Source: Mimachlamys varia (taxonomy: Eukaryota; Mollusca; Bivalvia; Pectinida; Pectinidae). Taken from it: a stretch of 64,000 bases of DNA. The stretch spans positions 52,021,058 through 52,085,057 of the forward strand of contig OX392532.1 in assembly GCA_947623455.1 (NCBI GenBank), given 5' to 3'. The notes under the pieces are model-generated. The model was not told the origin of the DNA. It worked only from the letters and a program-made list of their open reading frames with translations, and did no database searches. Of the stretch, positions 1-11,600 are shown piece after piece. Positions within the stretch are counted from its first letter, which is position 1. Each line of letters begins with the position of its first letter. The position numbers and the translations under genes are program-made.

Positions 1-2670
1 AACAGCATCCCCATTCTCATTCACTTCATCTGCATCATCCACATGATCCTCCTCCTCCTCTTCCATTCTCATCACCAACATCCTCATCCTCACCATCATC
101 AAACTCATCTTCATTTTCTAATTCCTCATCCTCATCAATATGATCCCTGCCATCCACATCATCTTTTTCCACATCATTATCCACATCCTCCTCATTCTGA
201 TTCCCATCATCCACATTCTGGTTACCATATCATCCTCATTCTTTCACATCCCCATTTATACATCATCCTTATCCTCATCTTCATCATTAACATCCTCATT
301 CTAACCATTCTTATCCTCATCAACAGAATCCTTATTCTCATCCACTTCATCCTCAAACACATCATCTTTATCCTCATTCTCCACCACATTAACATCATCC
401 ATGTTATCATTATTCTTATTGTACTCGTTCTCATCTGCATCCTGATTATCCTCATTTTCACCATCATCCATCTCATCTACATCATCCTCATCATCAACAT
501 CCTCATCCTCACCATCATCCAATGCATCCTTATTATCTACATCCTTTTCCTCAATAAGATCCACATCATCATCATCCAATCACAACCATCTGCATCCACA
601 TCATCATGATAATCAACATCATCCTCATTTTTATCCACAACATCCTCATAATTCACATCCTCATCATACTGATTCTCATCCATCATCTTCATCCACATCA
701 TCTTTATACTTATCCTCCATTCACATCTTCATACTCAACATGATCTACTAATCCTCACCATTCTCATCTTAATCAACGGCATCCTCATTCACTTCATCTG
801 CATCATCCACATGATCCTCCTCCTCTTCCATTCTCATCATCAACATCCTCATCCTCACCATCATCAACCTCATCCTCACCATCATTAAACTCATCTTCAT
901 TGTCTACATCCTTATCCTCATCAATATGATCCCTACCATCCACATCATCCTTTTCCACATCATTATCCACATCCTCCTCATTCTGATTCCCATCATCCAC
1001 ATTCTGGTTACCATATCATCCTCATTCTTCCTCATCATCCTCTGCATCCTCATATACATCATCATTATCCTCATCTTCATCATTAACATCCTCATTCTAA
1101 CCATCCTTATCCTCACCAACAGAATCTTTATTCTCATCTACTTCATCCTCAAACACATCATCTTTATCCTCATCCTCCACCGCATTCACATCATCCACAT
1201 TATCATTATTCTTATCGTCCTCATTCTCATCTGCATCCTCATTATCCACATCATCCTTCCTCATTATTTTCATACTGCTTATCCACATGATCATCCTCTT
1301 CTTCACCATCATCCATATCATCATCATCCTCTTCAACATCTTCATGTCGCGATTCTGATTCTCATTCTCCACATCCTCACCATCATCCTCATCCACATCA
1401 TCCGTATCCTCATTCTCATCATTCACTTACTAATAATCAACATCCTCATCCTTGCCATCTTCCACCTCATCTACATCTACATTATCAACATTTTCATTCC
1501 AACCATTCTTATACTCATCAATACCATCCTCATCCACTTCATCCTCATCTGCATCATTCACATCCTCATCAATATCTACACTCTCCTTATCCACATCATC
1601 GTCATTTTCACCATCCTCCAATCCCAACCATCTGCATCCATATCATCATGATCATCAATGTCATCCTCATTCTCATCCACACCATCTCTATCATCCACAT
1701 ACTACTCATCATCCTTATCCTCCCCTACACATCCTCCTCTTCCATCCACATCAGCTTAATCATCTTATGCCATGAGCAGCCTCCGTCATCATTTTCCCTT
1801 TTTCAACAACTTCATCTTGGTCTGGGCCAAGTTGTCATTCTGATTCTCATCATCCGCATCCTCATCCTTTCACATCCTCCTCCTCTGCATCCTCAATTTC
1901 ATCATTTTTATCCTCACCCTCCGGCTCATCATCATTGGCATTCTGCTTTTTAACATCATCCTCTTCCTTGCCATCTTCACGTTACCATTCTGATTCTCTT
2001 CATCCTTATCCACATCATTATTAACCTTATTCTCATCATCCACATCCTTATCAACATCCTCATCCTCACCATCATTATTATAAACATTCTCATTCTAACC
2101 ATTCTTATATTCATCAACATCATCCTCATTCTCATCCACATCATCGCCATCTTCACCATCATCTACATCAACTACAACATCCTCATCTTCAACATCATCC
2201 ACCTCATCTATATCATTCTTATCCCCATCCTCCTCCTCTGCATTCTCATCTTCATCCTCATCCTCCATCTCTTTCTCATCATCCACAGTCGTATCATCAC
2301 TCTGATATGCATCATCCTCATCCACATCCTCCTCAATCCTCATCCCTATCTTCATAATCTTTATCCTGTATATATCAAAATCATCCTTTTCCTAACCATC
2401 AACCACATACTTCTCAACATCTACATCATCCTCATAATCAACACCTTATTCTCGCCATTCTAATACTCATCAACATCCTCAATTTTTATCCTCATTCTCA
2501 TCCACTTCATCTGCATCATCCACATAGTCCTCATCCTCCTCCATACACATCATCTTATGCCATGGTGCAGCCTCCGTCATCATTTTCCTTTATTCAACAT
2601 CTTCATCTTAAGAACCAAAAGGTCTGTCCGTTTGATTCTCATCATCCACATCCTGCTTATCCACATCATT
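1..2670. repeat. G-poor imperfect hexamer-based array with ~0.78-kb higher-order period
   Basis: The plus strand is almost devoid of G and is built from variants of CATCCTCAT/CATCATCCACAT. A higher-order repeat is visible. The opening sequence (AACAGCATCC...TTCACTTCATCTGCATCATC) recurs at 775, and the distinctive CTTATGCCATG..GCAGCCTCCG block at 1764 recurs at 2554, giving periods of about 774 and 790 bp. The array runs off the left edge of the window and fades out near 2670. Six-frame translation gives His/Pro- and Ile/Leu-rich shadows on the plus strand and Asp/Glu/Asn-rich peptide on the minus strand. Confidence 0.9.
301..2355 (-). pseudogene. Possible decayed Asp/Glu-rich repeat-protein coding sequence
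   Basis: On the minus strand, acidic open stretches (for example 2355-2095, 1627-1430, 1426-1097, 1000-803, 579-301) repeat a phrase ending in Asp-Glu-x-Lys-Asn/Asp-Gly. In one copy (about 1505) the next codon is TGG (Trp) and reading continues into Asn-Glu. In three others (near 2095, 1097 and 301) the same codon is TAG and the ORF ends. This fits an ancestral acidic repeat protein, or repeat exons, now interrupted. It could equally be a trinucleotide-biased satellite that never coded. No signal peptide, splice sites or unique domain are visible. No function is assigned. Confidence 0.3.
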
Positions 2671-2848
2671 TGCTACTAAAATGAACTGACGGCAACCAGA
2701 ACAGTTCGGTAATCTGGTGTTTCCTTCAAATGCCCAGTTATCCTGATGTTGTCACTTAGCTTTTGGTGATATATGTTAATTACAGCTGTTAATTCGTTTA
2801 ATTGCTATAGAACATTTCCGTGTAGTTTCCACAAATTGGAAAATTAAT

Positions 2849-3095
2849 CGAGACTTACATGTAAGTTGAAGTTTGATTGAAATTATCCACCTCAGCATGA
2901 AACAAGTGAAGATCACATGAAATATCAATCCACCTCAGCATGAAACAAGTGAAGATCACATGAAATATCAATCCACCTCAGCATGAAACAAGTGAAGATC
3001 ACATGAAATATCAATAGGACTCCAAGAACTCAGATTTGAACATATGGTGGGCAAATCTAATCCAACTTCAACTTACAGGCAAAATTTAAGTCTCG
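2849..3095. repeat. Inverted-repeat-flanked element holding a 43-bp x 3 tandem repeat
   Basis: Three almost identical 43-bp units (CCACCTCAGCATGAAACAAG...) lie at 2886-3014. They are bracketed by inverted arms: CGAGACTTA 2849-2857 with TAAGTCTCG 3087-3095, and TGTAAGTTGAAG 2860-2871 with CTTCAACTTACA 3066-3077. The arrangement resembles a small MITE or foldback whose interior has been tandemly duplicated. Confidence 0.75.
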
Positions 3096-3740
3096 TTTTA
3101 GTTTCTTATTCTATTTCGGCACAAGGTCACGTGGTAATCAAGAGATATTTAAATTAAGATCGCTGTCCTAGAATAAAACACATGCAGCTCAAGAGACAAC
3201 AATTTGTCACTGAAAACACAACATATTTTACTAAGTTGTCTGTCTTGAAAATGTATTGCTTCCACAATGCAATAATTACAACTTCTTCCATCATCCCTTC
3301 ATGTAATTATAAAGGCACAAAAAATAACGAGATCCATGAGAGATTTTGGCGCCTACCACTGATGATTTTCATTGGTTTCTATTCCCTTCTGTATTTGTCT
3401 TCCTCTTATTTGGCTTTTCATTATAATTATGGAAGTTGATAACTTCTTCTACGAAATAGCAAAACATTTGTAATAGTCTTCAGCTGACAAATAAAATGTG
3501 GCCGCCTGTTAGCAATTTCGTTTTTATTACCAATCATAACAAATTAAAATGCACAACTTGGGACCTAAAAAAAAGCTATAACAATTTTCGTAATCAAGTG
3601 TCGGCCATATTGTTTTGTTTTCCCCCAGATCAGTCCAAAATGAAACAGTGCAAATCTAGGGACCGTTCACATGAAATTAAAGGATGATTTATTGAGTAAT
3701 TGTCAAGGAATATCGATTGCAAACTTACTCAAAATAAATA
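3096..3740. other. AT-rich intergenic stretch, nothing recognised
   Basis: Only short chance reading frames are present, with no splice-consistent coding, no RNA-gene motifs and no obvious repeat structure. Confidence 0.5.
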
Positions 3741-4470
3741 CAATGCAAGCTTGCTGCCTGTCGGCCCTCTGTGACCTTGATTATAGGTCAAGGTCAAACA
3801 TTTATACAAACTTGATAGCTCTTCACAACATGATGATACTGGTCAAACAGTATTACCCTAGACATGTTAATTATTCAGATGAATTGGTATGAAAATATTA
3901 AGGCCAAGTTAATGTTAAGGTGACCAGGTGACCTTGAAATGAGGGACGAGGTAATTCATTTCAATGGATGTGGTTGCACTTCATCCCAGTGTGCTACAGA
4001 CAAAATGTCAGAAACCGGGCCTTTAGGCTATTCAGAAAAAGATTTGAAGACTTTTGACCCCTTTGACATTGAAAGTGGGTCGAGGTCATTCATTTAAACA
4101 AACCTAGCTCTTTAACCCTGTATGAGAAGTTCTTTGAAGGTTTCTAACAAATTTGACACCTAAGAACTTGACATGAGTTCATTTGTTTGAACAAACATCC
4201 CATCCAAGGGTTGCTACAGGCCCAAAATGGTATTCTTTCCTTTTTGGGTACTGAAATGAAAATTTTAATCCTTTTGACCTCTGTGACCTTGAAAGTGGGT
4301 CAAGATCAAACCCAATATCAGTTCTTTGAATTATTGAAAAGTTGTTTGAAATGTTTAAGTTTCTACCCCTGTAACTGAAAGTGGCTCCTAGTTATTCATT
4401 ACGACAAACTTGCTAAAGCATTCCAGCATGCTACAGGTTCAATATTGTCATTAATATTCTTGCCCTTTTG
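3741..4470. repeat. Diverged dispersed repeat with GTGACCTTGA/GGTCAAGGTCA motifs
   Basis: Four degenerate units carry GACCTTGAAAGTGGGTCAAG-like cores (near 3770, 3930, 4060 and 4285), each followed by a related 'attcatt..aacaaac' tail and a 'gctacag' phrase. Related pieces occur at 9480, 23400-23800, 27170-27600, 32230 and 37460 in this window, so it is a multicopy dispersed element. No coding capacity is visible. The core contains nuclear-receptor half-sites (AGGTCA). Confidence 0.6.
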
Positions 4471-4473
4471 GTT

Positions 4474-4593
4474 AGTCCGAAGGGTTCTGACTCTATGATC
4501 CGCTGAAATATTGGGACGCCTATAGCAGCTCATAGACGAGCCGCTAGCCGTCCCAATATTTCAGCAGATCATAGAGTCAGAACCCTTCAGACT
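4474..4593. mobile_element. Foldback element with 45-bp arms
   Basis: The left arm 4474-4518 and right arm 4549-4593 are reverse complements at 43 of 45 positions around a 30-base spacer. Both begin and end with AGTCYGAAGGGTTCTGACTC. It is a hairpin-forming MITE or foldback of unassigned family. Confidence 0.85.
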
Positions 4594-4938
4594 ACCTTTT
4601 GGTTATTGAGAAGAAAGTTGTTTAAAGCAAAATGTTGACACAGAAAAGGCGATTTGCATCGAACAACAGCATAAGCTTACTCTGCACTTCAGTCAAGGTG
4701 AAAATTTCATCTTCACTGTCTTCACACCTTATATGTCACTCTGGGGGAAAAGGATCAAATTTGGATCACAGATTGTTCACCATAATATGATAAGTCATTT
4801 GTGAGGATAAACAGACTCCAGGTCATTTTTATTTTTGTTTCAAGTAAGACCAGAACATTTCAAACTGTAATAAAACAATTTTAAAGAAAATTTAATATTA
4901 CAATTCACCATGAATATTAAGTCCATTTGTCCATAATT

Positions 4939-4944
4939 TTTATT
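4939..4944 (-). promoter_or_regulatory. Candidate polyadenylation signal (AATAAA, minus strand)
   Basis: The plus-strand TTTATT reads AATAAA on the minus strand. It lies about 63 bases past the stop codon of the three-exon gene ending at 5007, a normal distance for a short 3'UTR. Confidence 0.5.
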
Positions 4945-5006
4945 CATCAATTTTGATCCTAGAATTTGCTCTGTACATCTAAATCTATGTTTTTCCTTTT
5001 GTCACA

Positions 5007-5640
5007 TTATTTCCCTTTCTTTCCACCATAAGCAACTTTATACAGAGTAGATCTTATATCGCCCAATTCATCTGGTGAGTCGTCATCCGAATCCTCAGGA
5101 TCTGTAGGTACTGATAGACACACAGACATTTCAACATCTCCTAATCTTAAATGGTTTCTGTAAATTTCAATTTTCTCTTTTGCTTGCGAAAAGAAATCAG
5201 CTTTTTTGTGTTCAGATTTAAGAGACTCGGACAACCCACCGGACAAGCACTTGTAATTTACAGCTAGCCATGATGCCAATATGGCTGTTAAATTCACTTT
5301 CACGTGCGATTCATTTTTGACTGATGTAAACAAAGGAATATGGGAACTCTCTAGTAGAACTCATGCTCCGAATCATAGAAGTATATCACTACACCAGTGC
5401 TGGTAACTCCGAAACACGGCACAAGGAAATGATTACTAAGTGGCTGAATCTGTTTCTGAAGAAAAGAGAAAACCACGGTCTGAGCAATGATTTGTTGTCT
5501 GTTTACGATTTCCAAACAAGAAGAGTTCAGTTTTGTTTCTCCAGGACTATCAGGTTTGTTGTCTTCCGTGGTCAAAGCAGTTATCCCTACATCTTGGTTG
5601 ACAATGACATCTAAATCTCCGTGCCAGACCTCTCCATTAC
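5007..5640 (-). CDS. Exon 3 (terminal) of the unrecognised gene, carrying the frameshift
   Basis: The acceptor TTTGTGTTATACAG lies at 5641-5654. The first codon completes a glycine from exon 2 and leads into GEVWHGDLDVIV. After about 99 codons the frame meets TAG at about 5350, and the sequence resumes one frame over for about 112 codons, ending GGKKGK-stop at 5007. The second part has an acidic PEDSDDDSPDE stretch before the basic tail. Only one base is missing between the two parts. Confidence 0.65.
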
Positions 5641-8600
5641 CTGTATAACACAAAATAGCAAGTCTCTCATTAAAAGGCCCAATATACGTAACTTTCGGCA
5701 AAACATGAAGCAAAAATCTAGCCTAATAACTTACTATATTTATAGATTTAGTTAAGATTAACAGATATCAGTAATATTCAAGATGAATTTTTACACGGTT
5801 ATTGGTACAGCAGCAGTTGAAACTCGGTAATTGTAAACACGCGTCCATTTCGAACCGTCTTCTACCTTAGGTTTGTTGTTGAAGTGGGCCCCACCTGAAT
5901 TATTTTCAATTCTTTGGATTTTCTTGTCAAGAGTTTCTTGTTAGTTACCGCTCAGGTTTACTTCGTTTTAGGCTTATTTTTGCATAGTTATCAACTGGAT
6001 TTTTTTTCAGAATTTTTCAGAATCATGAAAATTTCCCTGAAGTTACCAGTACGTATATTGGGCCTTTAAAATCAACGTGTCATATCTGAGATACAACTTT
6101 CTGGAAAAGAAGTCACATGACTTGGTGGCCATATGTACTTGGTACAAAAAGGGCAGGGGGGATGTATACTTCCCTTGAAATGGTTAGAGCTGGGTACCAC
6201 AAAATCAAAAGTACCACGGTATTGAGACAAATACTGTGGTACGTACCACGGTATACCGCCTTGATTGAATGTTTCAGCTAGCTAAAGGTCTCTTGCTGTT
6301 TTTGTTTTGAAGCCAATCAACAAGAGGCCTGTCATAAGCTTCTCGTTGTTTTATCCTCTAATATTGTTTGAATGAAGCTATGTCTATCCTAGTTGATCAG
6401 CAAACTTATAGGAAATAACAATTATACCATATTGAAATTCCAATTAATCTATGTAACAAATAGTTCATTAAGAAGTTAAAGGAAAGTCCCCAAAAAACCG
6501 GTAACGGACTAATGTACCACGGTACGTACCATCACAACATTATACCACGGTATACTGGTACAGAACTAATGTACTACGGTACGTACCATCACAACATTAT
6601 ACCACGGTATACCTGTACAGAACTAATGTACTACAGTACATACCATCACAACATTATACCACCGTATACCGGTACAGGACTAATGTACCACCGCACGTAC
6701 CATCACAACATTATACCACGGTATACCGGTACAGAACTAACGTACTACGATACATACCATCACAACATGATACCACGGTATACCGGTACAGAACTAACGT
6801 ACTACGATACATACCATCACAACATGATACCACGGTATACCGGTACAGGACTAACGTACTACGATACATACCATCACAACATGATACCACAGTATACCGG
6901 TACAGGACTAACGTACTACGATACATACCATCACAACATGATACCACGGTATACCAGTACAGAACTAACGTACTACGATACATACCATCACAACATGATA
7001 CCACGGTATACCGGTACAGAACTAACGTACTACGATACATACCATCACAACATGATACCACGGTATACCGGTACAGGACTAACGTACTACGATACATACC
7101 ATCACAACATGATACCACGGTATACCGGTACAGAACTAACGTACTACGATACATACCATCACAACATGATACCACGGTATACCGGTACAGAACTAACGTA
7201 CTACGATACATACCATCACAACATGATACCACGGTATACCAGTACAGGACTAACGTACTACGATACATACCATCACAACATGATACCACGGTATACCGGT
7301 ACAGGACTAACGTACTACGATACATACCATCACAACATGATACCACGGTATACCGGTACAGGACTAACGTACTACGATACATACCATCACAACATGATAC
7401 CACGGTATACCGGTACAGAACTAACGTACTACGATACATACCATCACAACATGATACCACGGTATACCGTTACAGAACTAACGTACTACGATACATACCA
7501 TCACAACATAATACCATGGTGTACCGGTACAGAACTAATGTACTACGATACATACCATCACAACATGATACCACGGTATACCGTTACAGAACTAACGTAC
7601 TACGATACATACCATCACAACATAATACCATGGTGTACCGGTACAGAACTAACGTACTACGATACATACCATCACAACATGATACCACGGTATACCGTTA
7701 CAGAACTAACATACTACGATACATACCATCACAACATGATACCACGGTATACCGGTACAGGACTAACGTACTACGATACATACCATCACAACATGATACC
7801 ACGGTATACCGGTACAGAACTAACATACTACGATACATACCATCACAACATTATATCATGGTCTACCAGTAAAACCTCCCAGCCCTAGTAATGGTAAAAC
7901 ATCGTAAAATTTGGACTAATGGCCGAAAATTTAGCATAATTTAAAAAAGATATTTCTACTGACCAGCACCATATAGATATACATGATGTTGCAGTTTTTT
8001 TGCATATTGATATCATTTGAGCAACTCATATGCTTTTGCAGTATAACACCGGAAATAGACATCCCCATCCCCCCCCCTCCCCCACCCCCACCCATCAAGC
8101 GATAGGCTATCTCAGAACTCAGAAACAACATACACATAACTTTGTTGAGATGTATTGCTAACAATGTCCAAAGAACAACATTCTGGCAGCCTTTTCATAT
8201 ACAAATGTACCATGGGACATGCTATTTGGGTTAGGCCTCGACCCCGTGTCAGAGGCACTTTTCCCCATGGGACACGCTAGTCAGGTTAGGGCCCCCCCCT
8301 GGCCTCAGAGGTACTGTTCCCCAAAGGACACATTTGTCAGGTTATTGCCCCCCACCCCGCCTCAGGGGCAGTATTCACCATGAGACATGTTTAAGTCAGG
8401 TTTGGGCCCCCCTGGCCTCAGAGGCACTGTTCCCCATTGGACATGCTAGAGATTCATGTATACGTATCCTTTTGTCAAGGATATAAAAGTATTTGGATAC
8501 TCATTCTTTTATGCATGACATGAATCACATGGCTTTGATATTATGTGTATACATAACTGATCTTTCTCTAACTAAATCATTTCATAAATATGTATTACAT

Positions 8601-11600
8601 GTTATTATGTACAAATGGCAATGTTTAATTTCCATTTTACTGCCAAAATATCTTATTATTCTACAATGTTTTGTTCCAATACACACACACTTACCATTAA
8701 TGCACCTACAGACCAATAAACTATATATATACGTATGCCCCTCTTTGAAAAGCTGCATACCCATAGGTGTTAACCTTTGAAATCTCCAATGAGGGAGATC
8801 TTCGTCTTTCCATATTTCCAATGAGGGAGAAAGTGTGTGAAATGGGACTGAAACTGCATTGCTCATTTTGTCTTTCCCATTTTATGTATCAAAAATACTT
8901 CAAAAAGTATTCATTTGATCCAGACACACCTGTTATGGTCATTACACACATCCTGCAGTAACTAGGTGATCATTTGACCACGGGATGTAGATTTTGGGTT
9001 TGTGTGAGTTTGGACTTGGTGAGGGAGATTTCGAGGGAGATTGGTAAATTTTGGTCACAGTGAGGGAGTCTCCCTCTTATGAAGGAGTCTCCCTCGTAAT
9101 GAGGGTTTACGGGTATGCATACCCTTGGGGCGTTAAGTAGATAGATAAGTATGATAATCAAATAGTTACCTATACTCGTATCTCCAAATACCCCAGATAT
9201 ATCACAGTCAAGAGGACAGGGACACTTTAAAGTTCCTCTACCGATCTTTTTCGCAGTGGAACCATACTTGTCGACAACATATCTTGGTGTCGTCGCCAAC
9301 TTTCCTATCAAGTGATTTACCAGCACAATGGTCAGATCTACTTCATCACATTCCTCTACATCCAGCAGAAAAGATTGTTTTTCTGGAATGACAAAAAGTG
9401 AGACAATCAAAGAAACCGTAATCTATATGACATGACAAAGCAAAGTTGGTCAGAATCAAACACAGTTTCAAGCTGACTTAGGGTCAAGGTCATTTGGTAA
9501 TAAGTCAAGGTCATTGGGTAAAAGGTCAAGGTCAAATTTCACAATTCTTAATTGGTTCACATTTTGTTATGATATACAGTACCAGCAATGAAGCGAAGTT
9601 GGTCAAAACCAAGCTTAGCTAGGTTCCAACTGACAAGAACTTCTCAACTTCCTTTTACTTCCAGCTTACCAAGGTAATTGTCTCCCCTTGTTTAGAACTA
9701 GAATCTGACAACGGACATGTGATAAAATATATTCAGGCGACTCTGTTAATTTTTATCACGATTCATGATTTCTGTACAAATTCAGCTAGTGGTGCTATGA
9801 TTAATTAATTTAGTCGACATGAACCCGCTTTATGTGGAAAATCAATTAATCAATAAATCTGATGATCGAATTCCATTGAAATACACAAGAAAACTACATG
9901 TAGTACATGACCAGCATTTTTGTTAACATTGATCCTACTGTAATTTCCCGCATATAGTGTGCACTCGCGTATAGTGCGCAGGTACTTTTCGGGGTCCAAA
10001 AAAGACAAAAAAAATCTTGAAAAAAAACCTTAATTTAAAAAAAAAAACGTCAAGCTGGAATGATAGCACCAACCAGGTAGGTCGCCATTTAAGGTTAATT
10101 TAACAAACACCTTTGAGTAGGAAACTTGTCAAGCTTGTATATTTTGTGTTATTCCTTGTTGTTGACAGTGATAAATCTTACGTTTCATCCCGAATCCTGT
10201 ACTCATAGAAGTTTGAAAAGACTCATTATATCTCCGGAAATGGTTAAATTCAAAATACAAATGCCATCGATTGCTCAGATTACTCCAACCATCTGTGTTT
10301 CCATCCATTTGTCCATATTTCGACAAAGACCTACAAATACCATACCATATAGTACAGCAACTTTCACTCTCGCATGCACAGACAATAATTACACTGACAA
10401 CTTGCCCTATACCACCTGGCTAATATCTCATCTTACATACCTGTATATATGAATTGTAAAGAAATATATCATGAAGTTCTGATCCTTCTCTTATTTTATT
10501 TTAAAATAAATTAATTGCATGTAACAATTATGGTAATACTTTATAGTATAAGTAAACTATATGACTTGTGGTGCATCTCTATATGCCTATCTCAAAAGTG
10601 TTGTTATCTCCCTTGTTTGCAATATCATGGCTACGTTGGAAAGTGTACATGTTTTTGAAACAAATTTGGGCCATATCATTATGTTGTCACAATGGGAATA
10701 ACGTCATCCGATTGTCACATGGCGTCAAATCACCACTAAAACACTTCCTGGAAGTCCATCTTGCATCCACCATTTTGGGTTATCAAGGGGAATAACTTTT
10801 GGGAAAGACCTTTATGCCGCATATGTAATAGAACAGGGAAAAACACATTCCTGCTAGTGCCCCGACCAGGAATCGAACCCGGGTCTCCGGCGTGATAATC
10901 TACAGCTCTACCAACTGAGCCAAAGAAGCATGCTCCATCAGCCAAGTGACAAAGACCTATTTATAATTAACACTACATACAGTATGTAACCCTTGTAAAT
11001 ACTAGCTGCAATATACCGCTCGCTAGACAGCACTTCTCTTTAGCTCGATCGGTTGAGCTTAAGACTAGTAGCTGAAGGTTCCAGGTTCGACTGCTAGCGG
11101 AAGCATTGAAAATATGATGACCTCTGTTATATATGGCGCCCACGTAGGGACCCGGGAATGACATACATTATATATAGGGATACAGTTGTGGTAACGCACA
11201 ACGCACCAAAAAATGTGTGCATGTATCGTGCATACATTGTGCACACATCTTTCGCCCATGGTGCGCACAACGGGGCGATGTAAAGATCTTGCGTTTAAGT
11301 GTGCGATTTTCACGCACACACGCACAATTTGGTACAATTGGTCAATAAATATTATGGAATGAAAAAAATACGGAACCCTCTTGTCGAAAAACTATATAAA
11401 TTTGCATCATATTTATTGGGATTATGTTAATTGTACAATATACATTAAACAGTATTACAGTGATTAGGAGACAGTCAAGTGCGGGTTCAGCTACAAGGTA
11501 ACAGAACAGGTAAATAACATGTCTTTCCTGTCTGGTGTCCGACGATCCGCTACGACAGCCATTAATGAGCGACCGTTATGAAAACAAACTGGATTCTTAT

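Noticed and set aside
43..609. 188-residue His/Pro/Ile-rich plus-strand ORF (and 926-1651)
   Set aside because: Shadow of the G-free hexamer array, where stops are rare by composition; no unique sequence.
5363..5614. Plus-strand ORF over exon 3
   Set aside because: Antisense shadow of the spliced minus-strand gene; no independent support.
6512..7888. 458-residue plus-strand ORF as a real repeat protein
   Set aside because: The repeat is 57 bp (multiple of 3), frames are open on both strands, and it lies within a hAT-like element in an intron.
10857..10934. Functional tRNA genes here and at 11041, 11880, 12370, 13027 and 37212
   Set aside because: A and B boxes exist but acceptor and anticodon stems do not pair, and flanks are shared between copies; these are SINE heads.
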